Source: Liolophura sinensis | Taxonomy: Eukaryota > Mollusca > Polyplacophora > Chitonida > Chitonidae | Length of the DNA stretch: 64,000 nt | Assembly: GCF_032854445.1 (NCBI RefSeq) | Contig: NC_088307.1 | Span: 16,506,017-16,570,016, forward strand | Direction of reading: 5' to 3' | In this document: in pieces, positions 48,701-59,775 of the stretch | How positions within the stretch are numbered: the first letter of the stretch is position 1 | Layout: every line of letters starts with the position of its first letter | The notes under the pieces: model-generated | Databases searched by the model: none | Told to the model about the DNA's origin: nothing | What the model saw: the letters and a program-made list of their open reading frames with translations, nothing else | Program-made: the position numbers and the translations under genes

Positions 48701-51700
48701 ACCCTTTCTGTGTATCAAAACATTAATCACTGCGGTTTGCCAGTTAGCAGGAGATGGAGGGACTTTTAAAATTTGAAAAACAATCATATGCAGAGTGCTG
48801 TTTGTCATGTTATTTAAGACCAACATTTCTTGTTTGATCACACAGATTTAGCTGACCGTACTAACAGAGAGAACGTAAGTGACAGGTACTAAATTAGGCG
48901 TGTCTTAAATAAAATATTTTCCTTAACCCATTTAAGAATTTAAATGAAAAAAAATCCCTTAAAAGTAATTGCAGTAAATACCTGCATATGCCCGTAAGAA
49001 GTACAGATAGTTGTTGGAATCGCTGAAAAGCCCCCGTTAGACCAAGTTACTAACCAGTTATGATTCCTTAAGGGGACTTATCACGACCAGTAGTATGTAT
49101 ACACATGAGATAAGTAGACGTTATATCTGCCACAAACGTGCTCCTGAATTTCCGAAAAATATATTTCTGTTCAGGCGAACTACTTGTACTTTGATTAGAC
49201 ACCAGATAACACTTAGATAGACTTAGAACAGTTCAAAAAGCATTCTGAGAACGTCGATTAGGATCCTTGCATATCATACTTTATAGCCTTTATTCATATT
49301 CAGCAGACTTGCTGGAAAGCTGTTCAGGCTACCAATTCAGGTTAGCTTGACTCTAGAAGATAGCAGATCGATCATATGGCAATGGTCAAATCGACCCTAT
49401 ATCACTGTAGCACCATATATACCACTGAGTGAAAGTCGAAAGGAAGGCCATAATGCAGATATTTTCACTATAAACGCATGACTCCAACCTGTATGACTTA
49501 AAAAACCATCGCTTTACGTTTTTATCCCTAGGGTTAGGCTTAAGGAGGTGTTTTTTTTTCTATTGAGGCAGATTAAACATATGCTTTTGGTCAACGTGGT
49601 CTTTATCAAGGGGAGTGTGTCAAATCGGTGTTCGAATTTTAGCTATGTTACCAATATGAAGATCATGGTGGAAATATCATCATTATGAGTACAATTAGAA
49701 AATATTTCAGAGTAAATCACTATTGTTTAATTTATTTATTTATTTGATTGGTGTTTTACACTGTATTCAATTTTTTATAAAGTAAGGGGCAAAAGGGTAA
49801 CGTCTCCGACATATTGTGATCATTATCCTATTGCAGCGCGTGAGAAATATGTTGCGAGTTTGCTCACGTGATCGAAAAGGTATGACCGTAGAACAGACTA
49901 TACAGCTAGGCCCGAATTACTTTAAAGGAAAAGTCTTTTTGTACATATAATGTTCTTTTGTTAGTAGCAAAACAAACGTTTTGGCGGTAAAGCACAATTT
50001 CCGAAGAAAAGCAGATTTTTTCCTTGTAAAGCTCAATGATTTAAAAAATTAAAGACATAGCACAGATATTAAATCCAGTTTTGTGATAGTTGTTACAAAT
50101 ATGTAATCGGTCTCACTTTACCTTAATTGGGGTTTCATTCTAACGGTTTATTTAAATGCTTTAATAACAGTAATTTACATGCTCCCAGCACCAAGGCTTA
50201 AGGAGTATTAGGTAAAATAAATGTACTGATGTGAATTGCAATTTATTAGATATCACTGTGCTAGAATAATTCAGAATGCTGTGTTGCCATCACATTTAAC
50301 ATTAAAACAATGCAAAGAGACCAGGCCTCGTGGAATGCTTAGTCCACCAACAGAATCTTGGTTTATACGGGAATAGAAAATAATAAAAGACATACAGCAC
50401 AGACGCTAAAACCACAGCAACGACGACAGTTTGATGACTGTTCATGTAAATTTCAAGACACCTCGTCCCACGGGTTAAAACTCACTATTATCAAAAGTTA
50501 ACCTACAACAACACATATAGTAAAGAACGGGCAATGGATCAGATAAGCCTAAGCTCGGTTTGTTGCCTAAGCTCGGTTTGTTGCCTAAGCTCGGTATGTT
50601 CCCAAAGCTCGATTTGTTGCCTAAGCTCGGTTTGTTGCCTAAGCCCGGTTTGTTCCCAAAACTCGGTTTGTTCCCAAAACTCGGTTTGCTGCCAAACCTC
50701 GCTAGTGATGTAAACTATACAAACAAATATTTACTGAATCGCACAAGAAAGGAAATTCAGGTAACAAACCTTGATTGATGGTAAGATAAGTTGTCACCGC
50801 TTCTTGCCACCAAGGTCCCAAGAAATGGAAATTTTGAAGCCTCCAATAACGATACGCAGGCCACTCCAGTCTTTACTTAACGTGTTGGTTCTGGTCGAAG
50901 TTTTCATTCAGTTATTTATCAACTGCATGACTTTCTATACCGTTGTTATAGTGTTTATCAGGCTTTAACGCATTACAAATACAGGCCTGCAGACGTCACT
51001 TCGGATAGCAAGACCGATTGCTAATGGGGCGTAAACAATCTAAACGAAATCATAATCATTTAAGTCACATCAATTTCTGTTAAAACCGGAACAAGATAAT
51101 AATAGACGGCGTGGGATTTTTCACCTAAAATCTTTTATCGAGGCACTTTTCTCTCCTTTGCGAAGGGAGAGAAAAAGAAAAAGCACTCCCACAAAAAAAA
51201 ATCATAAAAAATATCTGGTTTTTGGATGTTTCTTACTGAGCTCTGTGGATGATGTGTCAGTCTCATTAGCACTTAAAGTATAAGAATTTGTAAGAAAAAG
51301 GGGAAATGCTCTTACCCCCACATCATTCCGCGTTTCGGGTATATAATATACAAAGATCATTGTCTTCGCCCGGGTGCTCCATTAACTAACCTATACCTTC
51401 TGCCAAGAGTCCAATTCCCTCCGGGGTACCCGAATTAGCCCCAGCTAATGGACAGCCGCGCTATTGATACTGTAATTTGACAGTGATAATCAACACAGAC
51501 CGTACAACGTGGCCAACACGGGCAACATTCTCGTGAATAAATAAATTTCCTAGCATCGGTAAGAAATTACGAGCGGGTCTTGAGAGGGCGCTGTGGCTAA
51601 TTTTGCTATCATCCACCAATTTGTGTTTCGGATTGACAGTTAGGCCTAACAAAGTACTAACTTGACCCGGTTTACCAGGAGGAAGAACGAGGAAGCAGAT

Positions 51701-52480
51701 CCTTTGCATTACAGAGTAAACTACACTACAAATTTTCTGGTGTTTCATTTGGCAAGGTACGAATTACTCATTTATATAAGTACCGAGAATATCGCAAATA
51801 ATAAAAGGTCTATGCATCCTCTCCCTTTATCTCTTACACCTTTTAAATTGGATTCAACTTGGTATCTGTCGATGTGGCAAAGACAGTAACACTGAGAACT
51901 GCTATGATTCCCTGTGGATTGATGCCGATCCACTGAATATACAAAACATTCCACAAAGACCATTACTATAATAAGCATATTTAAAATGGGAGTCAGTATG
52001 TGTTTAAAACAAAGAAAAATCGAAAGGATAATTAACCCGTCTCTAACAGATGAAATGTATTTTCTACCGAGGCAGTAAGGAAAGGATCTGTTTTGGAAAT
52101 CGTTAAGACAAATGATATATTTCAGCGAAGAACCTATCTTTTTATAGTCACCCCTCTTTTAATCATACCACTTTTACAAAACTTTGTACCTTTTACAAAT
52201 AGATCCTTCTCTCTCACTCATACATTACGATGGCCAAGACCACTTATAGAAAAACTTTTTTTTAGAGATTTGATTCTTAAAAAAACGACATCATTGTGGT
52301 TCCAGAAAATCGGGAACTTTTTATAAACTCACCAGTGACACATAAACTCACCTGGACTGTATAAACTGTAGGTCTCTTTGAAATACTGTTCTGACGTGGA
52401 ATACATCTTCATTTCGCCAGCGTAATAATCGTGGTCTTCAAAGCTCACGTGACCTTCGCCTTTAAATGTGATGTATATTC
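39474..52480 (-). CDS. Alpha-arrestin (ARRDC-like), partial, 5 exons, 5' exon missing
   Basis: In transcript order the exons are 52480-52352, 46413-46193, 42365-42183, 41383-41201 and 39743-39474, all with GT-AG edges in compatible phases, giving about 327 residues. The first two carry the arrestin N-domain (GIYITFKGEGHVSF..., PSSFEGEYGYVRFSIKC...KPW...FTVL). The next two and the start of the last carry the C-domain (CYCDQGAIFADLSLERRGYVPGE..., IPPVPPSELLGCNIIDIKYYV, IPLDILIGTVPL). Family knowledge: ARRDC proteins are cytoplasmic adaptors that link membrane cargo to NEDD4-type ubiquitin ligases through C-terminal PPxY motifs. No PPxY is present in the tail as read, which ends ...SFSDEQLLCE. 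The initiator exon was not found between 52481 and the window end. Confidence 0.9.
41201..41383 (-). CDS. Alpha-arrestin exon, C-domain middle
   Basis: Exactly 61 codons, phase 0 at both ends, bounded by TTTACAG|ATA and TACTG|GTGAGT. It encodes IISFHAAGKAKECKKIV... and DKLLIPPVPPSELLGCNIID, the IPP-PPS-L--C-II motif of the family. Confidence 0.92.
42183..42365 (-). CDS. Alpha-arrestin exon, start of C-domain
   Basis: Exactly 61 codons, phase 0 at both ends, bounded by AGCACAG|GAA and GCCAG|GTAGGT. It encodes EPIYGTDI...FCCYCDQGAIFADLSLERRGYVPGEAIRVHARIRN, with the Cys-rich strand and GY-PGE turn of the arrestin C-domain. An alternative acceptor 5 nt upstream (CCACAG) would break the frame. 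Confidence 0.9.
43118..43300 (-). repeat. Dispersed repeat family D copy
   Basis: Its reverse complement contains TATCACACTATCGTCACTGC and GGTTTTACTGTCTGTGCTGT, the shared D core, flanked by GACAAGAGGCCGTATTTTAC. Confidence 0.6.
45234..45483 (-). mobile_element. SINE family A, full-length, with 12 bp TSD
   Basis: The best full copy. On the minus strand the tRNA-like head is GGGGCCTTCTGTGGCTCAGT, then GAGAGGC.../CTGTGAGCTC, the conserved GGAAGGTCTCCAGCAACCTG and the 3' end CGGCGTAAAACACCAATC + (AAAT)n. TTCCTTGTTGAT is repeated exactly at 45222-45233 and 45484-45495. Confidence 0.95.
45619..45673 (-). mobile_element. SINE family A, 3' end fragment
   Basis: ATTTATTTGATTGGTGTTTT, ACGCCGTTATTGAAGAATAT; only the 3' terminus remains. 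Confidence 0.85.
45885..46115 (+). mobile_element. SINE family C copy
   Basis: CTTCCACCAATATGGTGAGC, AAGATTTGTCTGTAACTTGT, CTCCATCCATAAACTGAACG and the end TTGGCGTTAAGCAACAATAA. It shares its body with 6656-6880. Confidence 0.6.
46193..46413 (-). CDS. Alpha-arrestin exon, end of N-domain
   Basis: The acceptor is TTTACAG|AC and the donor CTCAG|GTAAGC, phase 1 in and phase 0 out. It encodes 73 full codons including GQHKFDFEYRLLPDLPSSF, the hallmark 'F-P-F..LP.SFEG..G.VRY.(V/I)K' stretch of alpha-arrestins. Confidence 0.92.
46680..46895 (-). repeat. Dispersed repeat family D copy
   Basis: The reverse complement includes GGTCTAAGCCATGGTGGTAA and CATCACACTGTCGTCACTGC, GGTTTTACTTTCTATGCTGT, as in other D copies. 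Confidence 0.55.
47335..47598 (-). mobile_element. SINE family A, full-length, with 14 bp TSD
   Basis: From GTTTATTTATTTGATTGAAG to the head ...CACCTCGGTGACCTCGCCCC. CGGATGACGGTTAA is duplicated exactly at 47321-47334 and 47599-47612. Confidence 0.95.
49728..49771 (-). mobile_element. SINE family A, 3' end fragment
   Basis: (TTTA)n, TTGATTGGTGTTTTACACTG; truncated immediately afterwards. Confidence 0.8.
50035..50470 (-). repeat. Family D copies, two overlapping segments
   Basis: AGACATACAGCACAGACGCT AAAACC at 50388 and a weaker AAAGACATAGCACAGATATT at 50050 both match the D core in reverse. AGCACCAAGGCTTAAGGAG and TTTCATTCTAACGG match its distal part. Confidence 0.5.
50547..50702 (+). repeat. 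18 bp tandem repeat, about 8.6 copies
   Basis: Unit GCCTAAGCTCGGTTTGTT with a CCCAAAACTC variant. The multiple-of-three length yields a spurious LPKLGL-type reading on the plus strand. Confidence 0.95.
52352..52480 (-). CDS. Alpha-arrestin exon (first visible)
   Basis: The acceptor is TTTGTCAG|GA and the donor GTCCAG|GTGAGT, phase 1 in and out. It encodes IYITFKGEGHVSFEDHDYY... and EQYFKETYSLYSP, the middle strands of the arrestin N-domain. It needs an upstream exon ending one base into a Gly or Arg codon. Confidence 0.85.
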
Positions 52481-53861
52481 CTGACAAAGAAAACATGAGA
52501 AATAAATTCATTCAAATATTCGAGAAAAATTTCTCGTGGGTTCACGCCACAAAATTGGTTTGAGGCCACCACTTTAGAAACAAGCAATATTGCCTGCCTT
52601 CCACTACTCATTCACAACTTCATACACCCGTCTCAATCTTTCTCACCGATACATAAGCAAAATACACAGGACATAAATACACTGGTTTGTGTCAGGCTGT
52701 TGTGCCTTCATGTTTATAAATACATTGTGTACTGGTAAATTCAGCAGGTTTTTATAGAAATTAAAAATGAGGAGTATGGGTATCAGAAGTGAGTATTAGT
52801 GCCAGACCTGTAGAGGCAAATATGTATGTATGTATGTATGCGTGTATGCTCAGGGTTTAACTAGAGGCAAGTAAAGCGAAGAAGAATACAATACAATGTG
52901 TGTTCAAAGACACGATCAGAGAAGTTAATTAAAGATCAATATTGTGAATTAACTTCGTTTTGCGTCATCTTGCTATTGAAGTCGTCTACGGGTACTTACT
53001 GAAGCTTGCAACAAGTCTACAATGGAAATCGTAATTCGCATTACGTGTTTTGAAATCACGTGGAGAGATAAAATACGCTGAGTAATTAGATCTGGGCTAA
53101 AGCATAGGAATGAAAATAGCAGCGTGGATAAGGACGTTGGAAAACTGCCAATTTTCACACATTAGAAAAACCAACTCGACTGGCTAATATTTTCAAATAA
53201 CGATTGATTAATGAGAACTTAATTGAAGTTTTTCGTCACAACATGCAGAGATGAGCGCCAACGGGTGAGAGAAATATGTACAGCCACCTCTGTATAATTA
53301 CACACTCCATCAACTTTTTTAAGTGACAAAAAGTAAAAAACAAGTATTATGAATGACGCTGCTTTCCACGTTTTTGGAATTCATAACCAGAATGTTTTAT
53401 TGTACTGGGGAACCCAAAATGTTCTGATGAGATGTGCTGGTGTGCACTTGAAATAACAGGGAGCTAATGTAACAAAAAGTTATGCTTTTTGTTTGCCTGT
53501 GTATGTTCTTCGCTTCTTGACTGGTTGCCTGAACTTTTTATTTTAGGGTACCAGGATATATGACAGTCTGATTGCCTATATATATATGTTTTGCCCGTAT
53601 GTCCGATTATCTATGTGGTTGTTTGAATGCGACTGTCTGACTTCCTGTAATTCCGATTGGCTGTATCTGTGATTGCCTATATATCTAGTTACTTGTAGGC
53701 ATGTTCGTCTGTACATCTCTAATTGCCATTGTGTCCGAATTTCTGCTTGCCTGTATACAAGTACCTGATTGCCTGTATTTCTAATTGCTTATGTGTGTGG
53801 TTGCCTACATAACTTTCTTATATACGCTGAGATACTGCCCTATCAAGCATTTCGAATGATT

Positions 53862-54120
53862 GCGTGAGTGATACTTCCAGTGGCATGCTTCTTGATGCAC
53901 TGTCTAATCAAATGTCTCGATCAAGTGTCGCCATAGCGGGCTGCCTGATTGATACGTCACCAGCGTACTTCTGAATATACTGTCTGATCAAATGTCTCGA
54001 TGCAGGGCTGCGTGAGTGATACTTCACCAGCGTACTTCTTATTATACTGTGTGATCAAGTATCTCGATGGCCGGGCTGCGTGATTTATACTTCCAGAGGT
54101 GTGCTTCTTGATGCTGTCTG
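53862..54120 (+). repeat. Tandem array of about 70-80 bp units, 4 copies
   Basis: Units begin GCGTGAGTGATACTTC at 53862, 53943, 54010 and 54078, and contain CTGTCTGATCAAATGTCTCG. The preceding 53560-53830 is a looser series of TGATTGCCTGTAT-like repeats. Confidence 0.85.
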
Positions 54121-56026
54121 AGAGACGGTCGAACCAGTTGCTTGACAGGATGATTGCGGTAGGATTACTCTACCATTCCATTCATATATTTATCAGCAAA
54201 AATGATCATATGTTTGTGATACATCCATACATTATGCAGAGAAAGACCGACCAACTGATTACACGGTCATAGAAATTGAAGAATCGGTTACAACAGTATG
54301 CCCAGAAACAGTTTCGGTTAAGAATGGATGCCTTCAGGCGTCAAATAAGAACTGAAGCAAAAATGAATGACTTTTAACAGATTGACGGTCGATTACATTC
54401 ATACAATGACTGGTGTCTACCATTAGGCATGACTGAACTCTTTACGGAAATATGTACAGGGTAAAAAGTGTGAAATTAATTGTAGGGACAAAATTGGAAA
54501 GGTTTCCCCGCAAAATCTCCAATATTCTTCAGAAAAATTCACGTCTTGATTACACAGATCAACGCACGCGTCCGTCGGCAGTGTACGGGTCAACGATTTG
54601 ACTGCTGATTTTCTGAAAATCGAGAACCAATAATCACACCGCAACGAACATTAGTAACAGGGAACCACTCCTTCGCGGTTTATTTCCCCGTCAGACGGCT
54701 GGAGTGTCTTATAGCTTATAGCAATACTCTTGAGCAAACAGTCGGAGTCTTTTATTATTGCTTCAACGAACACATGGACACTTGATCCACTGCTGGGAAG
54801 CTTTCCACGAAACCGTCATCCGCAAAGTAGTATGGCACCAAACGTTTGCGCTGATTACAGATTATTCTAACCAAAACAGGAATGGCACAGCATGTAGGGA
54901 AAATATACTTATCCTGTAGGAACAAACTGACATTTCTTACAAAATAGATCATTGTAGGGTAGATACGCTAAATGGGGTGTTCCAATTGGGTCTATAAGAC
55001 AACCGTGCCCATAAGATTTACCAGAGGGTCATGCAGATGGCGGAAATCATGCCATTGAAAGTATATAATGCCAAAATATTGACAAAAATGTAATTGTATA
55101 TTAAGCAAATTTAATAAACTTGGAGACAAAGGATTTCACCTGCACCCCCGTAGGTTCGGCCACTATATACACGTTATTTTACCAAACAATCTAATGATCT
55201 GCCTTAATTTTATCCTAATCAGTGAGAGCGGAAATATACGTTATTGTATTGTACTGTTGCTTCCCTGCCTTGTCTAAAGGGACAAAGTACTGAAGTGGGC
55301 TGCTAGTGTTTGTCAAGAAGAACATTATGAGTGTTGTCTAACAGATACAATCCAATGAAAAGTATGCGCATCTGCTTACCAACATGGAGTGAAGGAGTAC
55401 GGCTGAACGCGACTTCGACCGTTCAGATCATGGTGATTTTCCAGTATGAAGGAATGGCAGGAGACGACTGACTAAACCAGCATATTTACTTCACTGGAGA
55501 CCCGTTATATTTGGAGATGCAACTGATGGATAATTATTTCGTATTCAGTTTAGGGGCTGAAGTCCTAAGGTGGTGATAGATGAGTCAATCAAGTCACCAA
55601 TCAATCAGTCATGCCGCTAATCATCCAATCAAGGACTGATCTTGACAGATTTCCGTCTGGCCCGCCAGACGATGAGCATACTTGCAAACATCGAGCGGAA
55701 CACCCGGGAGTTTGGCGGGCAATGGTCCGCACAGGTTTAAGCTAACACTCATCATGGCGGGTTTTCTCTCCATCCATTGAGGGACACACGAATCTAATTC
55801 AGGGCCCCTCGCCAGACATTTATTAGTGTTTACTCTTCATTAGGCCCAAAAGCCCGTCAATTTTGGAGAGTGTGGGGGTTACAGCTAATCGCATTGTCAA
55901 CGCCGAGCCTATACCGATTACATCAAACGGGCTCTTCTGATCAAGGAGGCTCTATGGAAGCCGGATTGAACCTTATATCTTAATGTTGCCGTTTCGTATT
56001 ACATATACATGAACCATTACTGGCTT

Positions 56027-56041
56027 GGGGGGGGGGGGGGG
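56027..56041 (+). repeat. 15-base G homopolymer
   Basis: Uninterrupted G run after ACTGGCTT; a common place for length errors in assembly. Confidence 0.95.
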
Positions 56042-56287
56042 ACTGCAAAGGGGCATCTGGGTGGCTGGCGTTCTGTTTCATAATTTGTATGGAATTTGGC
56101 TTAATCCTTGTCTAGAAGGATTTCAGTTTACTGTCGTAATGGGAAATATGGATATTTAGAACAAAGGAACTCCAGGCAGGCTATGACACGGACTTTCATT
56201 CCTAAAGAATGGACCGGTAAGCACTCTTTGATGTACTCTAAACACAGCTTAATATCTGGTTGAAATAACATTTAAAAGTGAGGTTTA

Positions 56288-56480
56288 GGGGCCTCCGTGG
56301 CTCAGTTGGTTAGCGCGCTATACTGACTTCCGCCACGGCAGTACGTGGGAAGGTCTGGCAACAACCTGCGCATTGTCGTGGGTTTTCCCCGGGCTGTGCC
56401 CGGTTTCTTCCCACCATAATGATGGCCGCCATCTTGAGTACGTTGTAAAACACCAATCAAAATAAATAAAAAAGAAATAA
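56288..56480 (+). mobile_element. SINE family A with intact tRNA head but internal deletion
   Basis: The head GGGGCCTCCGTGGCTCAGTT is well preserved. It then jumps to ACGTGGGAAGGTCTGGCAAC, so the B box region is gone; a second short deletion falls before CTTGAGTACG. Similar flanks AAAGTGAGGTTTAG / AAAGCACGGTTTAG may be the decayed TSD. Confidence 0.88.
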
Positions 56481-57550
56481 AAAGCACGGTTTAGCCGAAT
56501 GCAAACAAGAAATGGCCGAATAACCGTATACTAATATGATAGGCCAGAAACCTTGCATTAGAATTACTGTATTCGATTTCTGGTTTGGTAAGGAATCATA
56601 TATATTTTAAACCCTAAAAACAATAATGAGAAACTAGCAGTGACGGAGTCCTTCCAACACTGCCGACTATAGTTATTGCATTGGACAACCTGGACATATT
56701 TAAACATCGTTACATTTTCATCGTTTATTGACGATGTACAAGCGGTATACTTTAACACGAAGGATGTAATTCACTTAGGAAAATGTGATGAGGATTAATT
56801 ATTCCGTCAGACGTAAATGTCTTGCTATCATTGCCACTGTAAAATGGTTACAACGGCCTTCCATACGTGTATCAATATTTCTGTGCCCTACAAAAGAGAT
56901 TGATTTGAACTATAAACTTTTGGCTTGCCTTTCGCGTTACTACAGTATGGTCACATCAAGCCTCCATACAAACGTTGCCTGAAGGTTAATACAAGAAAAA
57001 TACGGGGATGTCAAATCCAATTTTTATATTACTTCAATATGGTTACAGGGCTCTTTCATACTCATATTTGGTAAGAGCTTAAAGAGACAGCAGCAAGGCT
57101 CCTAAATCCTATTTAACTAGGATAAATCTGAAATCCCATCATCAACTTTAAAGACAGTTCACAAGGATCAAAGCCTTGTCTACTCTGATTGTTCCAGTAA
57201 ACGTATTAAACACTGTCTGAATAATCTCCATGTATCTCATCATCGCAAAACTTCCAAGGATGTCGAAGCCATATCAAAAGCTTTAGGGTGCCATTTGATG
57301 CCAGGAAACCACACGATTTGTATTTATAGTATTAACCCAATTCCCAGCATGTGAATTGAACGTACAAAGTCCTGCCATTTTTCAGTTATCTCTCAAAGTC
57401 ATTACGGCAGTCACAATTCCTGTAGAAAAAGTATCATTTATCTTTTTTTTTATCCTTTTAGAGGTCAGTATTATCTACATTAAGTTGTTACAAGACAGTT
57501 AGGTGGTCTTGATAGTTAAAAGGACATGGAAGGTTGTGGGTAAATTAAAC

Positions 57551-57858
57551 ATAAATGAGTGAGTGAGTGCTTGGGGTTTAACGTTGTACTTAACAATTTT
57601 TCAGTCATATGACCAGTATGAGTCCGCCGAGTGCATGTAATGTGCCTCCTTGTTGCATGACGGATTTCCACCGCTCTTCTATCCAGTGCTGCTTCACTGA
57701 GACGACTTACTGAAGGCAACTAAACCGGAGCCATTATACTGATCAACCAGCCGTTGCACTATCCCCTTAATGCTGAACGCCCAGCGAGGAAGCTACAACT
57801 TCTTCTTTCGAGGTTTTAGGTGTGACCTGACTGAGGATTGACTCTGGGATTTACAGGC
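57551..57858 (-). mobile_element. SINE family B, 5'-truncated copy
   Basis: The reverse complement carries the same body and tail as 14755-15086 (GCGTTCAGCATTAAGGGGAT, ATGACTGAAAAATTGTTAAG, GTTAAACCCCAAGCACTCAC). The tRNA-like head is missing. Near-matching AATTAA(AC)ATAAAT flanks occur at about 57543 and 57863. Confidence 0.85.
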
Positions 57859-58082
57859 CCCAAATTAATATAAATAAAACCATTTTAAAACTAACCGAAA
57901 TCAAGTGTCACTAAATGCACTGAAATCGTATTAAAATTCTTTGATGATACAGACATATCACCTGTGATATTTTGTAAAAAGCAAATACAAATCAGAAAAA
58001 TATCTTGTGTTTTATCCAATGCAGTTACGTTATTAAAACACATATATTAATGATATATATGAATATCGCATTATATTCCGAA

Positions 58083-58212
58083 CAGCAACCTGTGGATTGT
58101 CGTGAATTTCCACCGGGCTCTTCTCAGTTTCTACCCACCATAATCCTAGCCGGCGTCGTATTAGTGAAATATTCTTAAATACGGCGAAAAACACCAATCA
58201 AATAAATATATT
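58083..58212 (+). mobile_element. SINE family A, 3' fragment
   Basis: CAGCAACCTGTGGATTGTCG to AACACCAATCAAATAAATAT. Confidence 0.85.
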
Positions 58213-58427
58213 CCATCAAGTTGGCTTGATAACAGTAGCAAGCTAAAACTGGATCAAGCTATGCCTAGTGTAAATAGGGAACTATCAGATCCCAGTTGTT
58301 GTGACTAATGCAAGACACTGGCATGATCTCGAAGTGTCGACAATATGATTGTTAAGCCAAGAGAGGATTTTCGTTTTCGAATATTGTTCTGCATGCCCAT
58401 ACGTTCAATCCCCTGAGGTCTTGACTT

Positions 58428-58580
58428 TTTATTCGGATAGAATTTAACGCCACACTCAAGAATTATTCCTGTATTTGAGGGCGCTCAGGATTATGGGCAC
58501 AGGAAACCGGAGTGCCCGCAATAGAGTACCGATCTTCACCAGGTATTCTACAAACATTCTGAAGGAAACCAGAAGCACAG
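58428..58580 (-). mobile_element. SINE family A, heavily diverged
   Basis: GAATTTAACGCCACACTCAAG, AGGATTATGGGCACAGGAAA and CGATCTTCACCAGGTATTCT follow the reversed family order with many substitutions. Confidence 0.6.
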
Positions 58581-59551
58581 GTGGGGTTAATATTTCAGAT
58601 TATTTCAGTAATACATCGTCAGTCCCCTTTCTGACATAACTCCCACAATGATTTCCTATTCTATTAAAATAATAGATCTTCGTCAATTTTCAAAATATAT
58701 GTTAATCGTTAAGAACCCCACCTACCATCCGCCTGTTAAATCAAACGTTTTTGAGAGGAAGGTATTTCTAAAAATGCGGACCAAATCCAATGTAGGAAGG
58801 AGACGTTCTCGACAGCAACAGAACACGGAAGTCCGTGACAGAACTCAGTGATTTGAATTGATCAGATCCCCCAAATCACTGTACTCTGTGAAACTGCCTT
58901 CCAACAAATTACTGGAATTCCACCGAGTATAGACTGGCGAACGAAGCATATCTGTTAATGGTAATCAGAGATTAAAGCGATTGGTAGCCGCGAAAACACA
59001 GCCTTCGGTCCAGTCCCAGGTCAGGTTCGGATTTTAGTACACGCTAATCAGACATATCAGAGGCTTTCCTGAACAGAAGGCTGTGTGGTGCTGGTTGTTT
59101 GACTATGTTTTCATAACAGTAAACCTTCTGAAAGGTGCGCATGACTCCAGAGACGTGACACGTGATATTATTCGAACCAATTATAAGCTTTAACAAATTT
59201 ATTTTTATTTTTCGTTTCTTTTCTGTCCAGGTTTCTACGACTGCTGATGTTTCAAAGACTTCAATTTTCAGACACACTTGCTTAAGTCACCCCAAACAGT
59301 GCAGGTTTCAACAATTTTACATTTTGTCCACACTGCCATATTCGTCACTGAGAAAGTTGCACCAGCTGCACACTGCAGTTTTCAAGGACTGGCCAGTGTA
59401 ACGTCTAAGTTTTAGGCCGTATCGATACCCCATACTGGTTATGTACTGGAGAGCTTGTCCGTCTCCATGGTAATAAGCGGAGAGTCCGCCATCATGTAAA
59501 CAATCCAAACTGTTTTTATTTGTCTATGCACAGATAATTAAGACATTATAA

Positions 59552-59775
59552 CCAGGTTTTAATAATTGCAATTTTCGGCCAAACTTGCACAGGCTACTAC
59601 ACACGTTGCGGGTTTTAACGACTGCCCAGGTTTTAATAACTACCATTTTCGGCCACACTTGCACAGGCTACTCCTCAAGGTGCAGGTTTTAACGACTGCT
59701 CAGGTTTTAATAACCACTATTTTCGGCCACCCTTGCACAGGCTACTCCTCACGGTGCAGGTTTTGACAGCTTCAC
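59552..59775 (+). repeat. 74 bp tandem repeat, 3 clear copies plus decayed flanking copies
   Basis: TTGCACAGGCTACT recurs at 59585, 59659 and 59733, each unit containing AGGTTTTAATAA and TTTTCGGCCA. Decayed relatives (GTGCAGGTTTCAACA, AGGTTTCACCAGCTGC) extend from about 59230 to 59920. Confidence 0.9.

Noticed and set aside
50560-50778. Repetitive Leu-Pro-Lys-Leu-Gly reading frame
   Set aside because: Arises from the 18 bp tandem repeat; no signal, splice sites or family.
55363-55470. Short plus-strand frame MRICLPTWSEGVRL... ending GMAGDD
   Set aside because: It looks protein-like, but is only 35 codons with no splice partners or recognised family.
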